NCBI GenBank assembly: GCA_965223035.1
Contig: OZ244980.1
Coordinates: forward strand, 4,960,001 to 5,024,000
Source of the DNA: CAMDPA01 sp965223035
GTDB lineage: Bacteria > Pseudomonadota > Alphaproteobacteria > Rhizobiales > Hyphomicrobiaceae
Length of the DNA stretch: 64,000 nt
Direction of reading: 5' to 3'
Shown here: in pieces, positions 62,237 through 64,000 of the stretch
Layout of the letters: each line of letters begins with the position of its first letter
Numbering within the stretch: the first letter of the stretch is position 1
Made by a program: the position numbers and the translations under genes
The notes under the pieces: model-generated
Database searches by the model: none
What the model saw: the letters and a program-made list of their open reading frames with translations, nothing else
What the model was told of the DNA's origin: nothing

Positions 62237-63349
62237 ATGGACTTTACGGAAAAGCTTGCCAAGTTCGACTGCAGCCTTGGCCATGCATGCCAATTCTGCC
62301 CCGACGAAGCCACATGCGGTCTCGACAAGCCGCACCATAACAAGCGCCTTATCGAGGCCAGGCTCGAAGAAATTGACCAGATCATTGTGGTGCTTGCCAA
62401 CAAGGGCGGAGTTGGCAAGAGTACGGTGAGCGCCAACCTTGCGGCTGGGCTTGCCAAGCGTGGCTTTCGCGTCGGTGTCGCCGATGCCGATATACACGGA
62501 CCCAACCAGAGCCGCTTTTTCGGCTTGTCCGGCGCCAGGACGCGCACGACGCATTACGGCTTGAGAACCCAGGAATTTCAAGCAGACGGCATCGACTATG
62601 GGGTCAAGATCGGTTCGCTGGCCTTCATGCTCGAAGACGATACCACGCCTGTCGTCTGGCGCGATGCCTATAAGCACGATTTTATTCATCATCTCATTGG
62701 CAGCTTCAACTGGGGTTCGCTCGACTACCTGGTCGTCGATATGCCGCCAGGGACGGGCAACGAGCTGATAACGCTTTGTGACATGCTCGAAGGTTCTAAC
62801 GTTTCGGCAATTGTGGTCACCACGCCCCAAGCGGTCGCCCAGATGGATAGCCTCAAGGCAGGCCGCTACTGCAAGGAGCGTGGCCTGCCGTTGATCGGCG
62901 CTGTGGCCAACATGGCCGGTATCGTTTGTCCGCACTGCCAAGGAGAATTTCACGTCTTTCCCGATGCTGGGCTCGATGAGGCGCTTGGTGAGATGGGCAT
63001 CGATATCATCGCATCAATCCCGCTTGCGCCGGAACTGGCGATCGGGTCGGACAGCGGCCAACCGATCGTTTCTGGCCAGCCTGACAGTGCCGCAGCGGTG
63101 GCCTTCAAGCCGTTGATTGAAGCGGTCTGTGCACAAGGGCGTGAAGACTTCGATACTGCCGTTGGACACACTCTGGGGCAATTGTTCCAGGAAAACCTTG
63201 ACGATCCTGCCCTGCAGGATGCGTTGGCAACATTACCCGAATCTGAGCGAGAGGAATTGAGCGACGAAATCGCAGCCATAATGAACGGCGAGATCGGGCG
63301 GTTGCGTGACGGCCGTGACAGCATTGCTCCACAGCAAGGACACGAATGA
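62237..63349 (+). CDS. NBP35/Mrp-type P-loop ATPase with N-terminal cysteine cluster
   Basis: The 370-residue protein has four N-terminal cysteines (C12, C18, C21, C27 in CSLGHACQFCPDEATC), Walker A NKGGVGKST, DADIHGPNQSRFFG, VVDMPPGTGNELITLCDMLE and a second CxxC pair (VCPHCQGEFH). NBP35/Mrp proteins carry or deliver Fe-S clusters. The gene follows the heme subunit by 4 bp, so it is part of the operon, and it may load clusters into the beta subunit or help the enzyme mature. This gene is not part of the classical ABDC set. Confidence 0.9.
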   Translation: MDFTEKLAKFDCSLGHACQFCPDEATCGLDKPHHNKRLIEARLEEIDQIIVVLANKGGVGKSTVSANLAAGLAKRGFRVGVADADIHGPNQSRFFGLSGARTRTTHYGLRTQEFQADGIDYGVKIGSLAFMLEDDTTPVVWRDAYKHDFIHHLIGSFNWGSLDYLVVDMPPGTGNELITLCDMLEGSNVSAIVVTTPQAVAQMDSLKAGRYCKERGLPLIGAVANMAGIVCPHCQGEFHVFPDAGLDEALGEMGIDIIASIPLAPELAIGSDSGQPIVSGQPDSAAAVAFKPLIEAVCAQGREDFDTAVGHTLGQLFQENLDDPALQDALATLPESEREELSDEIAAIMNGEIGRLRDGRDSIAPQQGHE

Positions 63350-64000
63350 TGCACGGTCTATCGGAAGAACTATCGCGCCGCGATTTGTTTCGCGGCGGGT
63401 TCCTCAAGCGGCGCAACGAGACGAGTGGTTGGCAGCGGGTCGAAGAGCTGTCTGCAGGTTCAGGCGATGTGTTCTGGGACGGCTGGGCCGACGAATTCGG
63501 CGTGTTTATCGTCGGCGATGATGGCGCGATCTTTCATTACGACGGCGCCGACTGGACCCGCGATAAGTCGCCCGCACCGGTACCCATCCACGCGCTGTGG
63601 GGCCTGTCGAGGAGTGACCTTTGGGCCGTCGGATGGATGGGTCTGATCCTGCACTACGACGGCAAGACCTGGCGCAAAGTGCGAGGCTGCGAAACCGATA
63701 AGGCCGGCAAATATAGTGCTGACCCACTTAATGAGCCGCTCTTTGCGATCTCCGGGCTTGCTGATGGGCGAGCATGGGCGGTTGGCGATCGAGGCACGAT
63801 CCTGCATTTCGACGGGAAGAACTGGCAGGCAGAGACTTCCGGCGTGCGCTCGCATCTGCGTTGCGTTACTGCACTGCCGGACGGACGTATGTTGTGCGCA
63901 GGTGGCGACGGCACGGTCTTGATACGATCGCAGGCTGGGCAATGGGAGAAGCAGTCCTGCCCCATTCACTCGAATTTCGTTTCAACTCAGCCGTTGCAGG
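63346..64000 (+). CDS. Beta-propeller-like repeat protein, cut by window edge
   Basis: The frame starts at ATG 63346 (overlapping the ATPase stop by 4 bp) and is open to the right edge, giving at least 218 residues. After SRRDLFRGGFLKRRN it has blades of the form VGDDGAIFHYDG, VGWMGLILHYDG and VGDRGTILHFDGKNWQ, each followed by a W about six residues later. This is a propeller (YCF48/kelch-like). The N-terminal SRRDLF resembles a Tat motif, but no hydrophobic stretch follows, so export is doubtful. The stop codon and the end of the protein lie outside the window. Confidence 0.8.
   Translation, partial: MMHGLSEELSRRDLFRGGFLKRRNETSGWQRVEELSAGSGDVFWDGWADEFGVFIVGDDGAIFHYDGADWTRDKSPAPVPIHALWGLSRSDLWAVGWMGLILHYDGKTWRKVRGCETDKAGKYSADPLNEPLFAISGLADGRAWAVGDRGTILHFDGKNWQAETSGVRSHLRCVTALPDGRMLCAGGDGTVLIRSQAGQWEKQSCPIHSNFVSTQPLQ

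Overview
The window looks like a GC-rich alphaproteobacterial chromosome, probably a metabolically versatile Hyphomicrobiales- or Rhodospirillales-like soil or water organism. Supporting signs are an Omp31-type outer-membrane barrel, a plant-type glutamate-cysteine ligase, a TIGR01459-type HAD hydrolase, the alphaproteobacterial exonuclease/DNA-ligase pair and a small class I cytochrome c. The taxonomic call is inference; there is no rRNA or marker gene to settle it.

Layout. 1-6.6 kb: a minus-strand catabolic cluster (cupin, metallo-hydrolase, UbiD-type decarboxylase, AMP-forming acyl-CoA ligase, second UbiD cut by the window edge), which suggests (de)carboxylation of an aromatic acid or its CoA ester. 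7-11.1 kb: a degenerate EAL protein, a HAD hydrolase and an HtrA-like protein that has lost catalytic residues. 11.2-14 kb: tRNA-Gly followed by tandem repeats, a truncated sulfotransferase-like gene, an orphan ParA and a deleted MFS gene, so a decayed island is possible. 14.4-17.2 kb: flavin monooxygenase, class II aldolase, YkgJ protein. 17.5-19.5 kb: stomatin/NfeD pair split by a six-copy 45-bp repeat. 19.8-25.8 kb: envelope genes (PilJ-type sensor domain, PstS-OmpA fusion, orphan HlyC-like acyltransferase, OMP barrel). 26-35 kb: prfC, an ATPase, cytochrome c, LutA-like protein and gshA in a region rich in intergenic repeats. 35-41.3 kb: a phthalate-dioxygenase-like Rieske oxygenase diverging from its reductase, a dehydrogenase, a MarR regulator and an orphan EutA. 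42-53 kb: bicupin, hydrolase, OsmC, metallo-hydrolase, second Rieske oxygenase, DNA exonuclease/ligase pair, HNH protein, MetE-like protein and an IS481 remnant. 53.6-64 kb: a hybrid histidine kinase and response regulator diverging from a type II DMSO-reductase-family operon in ABDC order, extended by an NBP35/Mrp ATPase and a beta-propeller protein that runs off the right edge.

Two things stand out. First, the terminal operon is a complete periplasmic molybdoenzyme set with its own two-component system and two uncommon extra genes; its substrate cannot be read from sequence. Second, the window carries a family of palindromic intergenic elements bounded by CTAG, and in four cases the terminal CTAG supplies the TAG stop codon of the adjacent gene. 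A second palindromic family and many 11-45 bp tandem arrays fill most other intergenic space.
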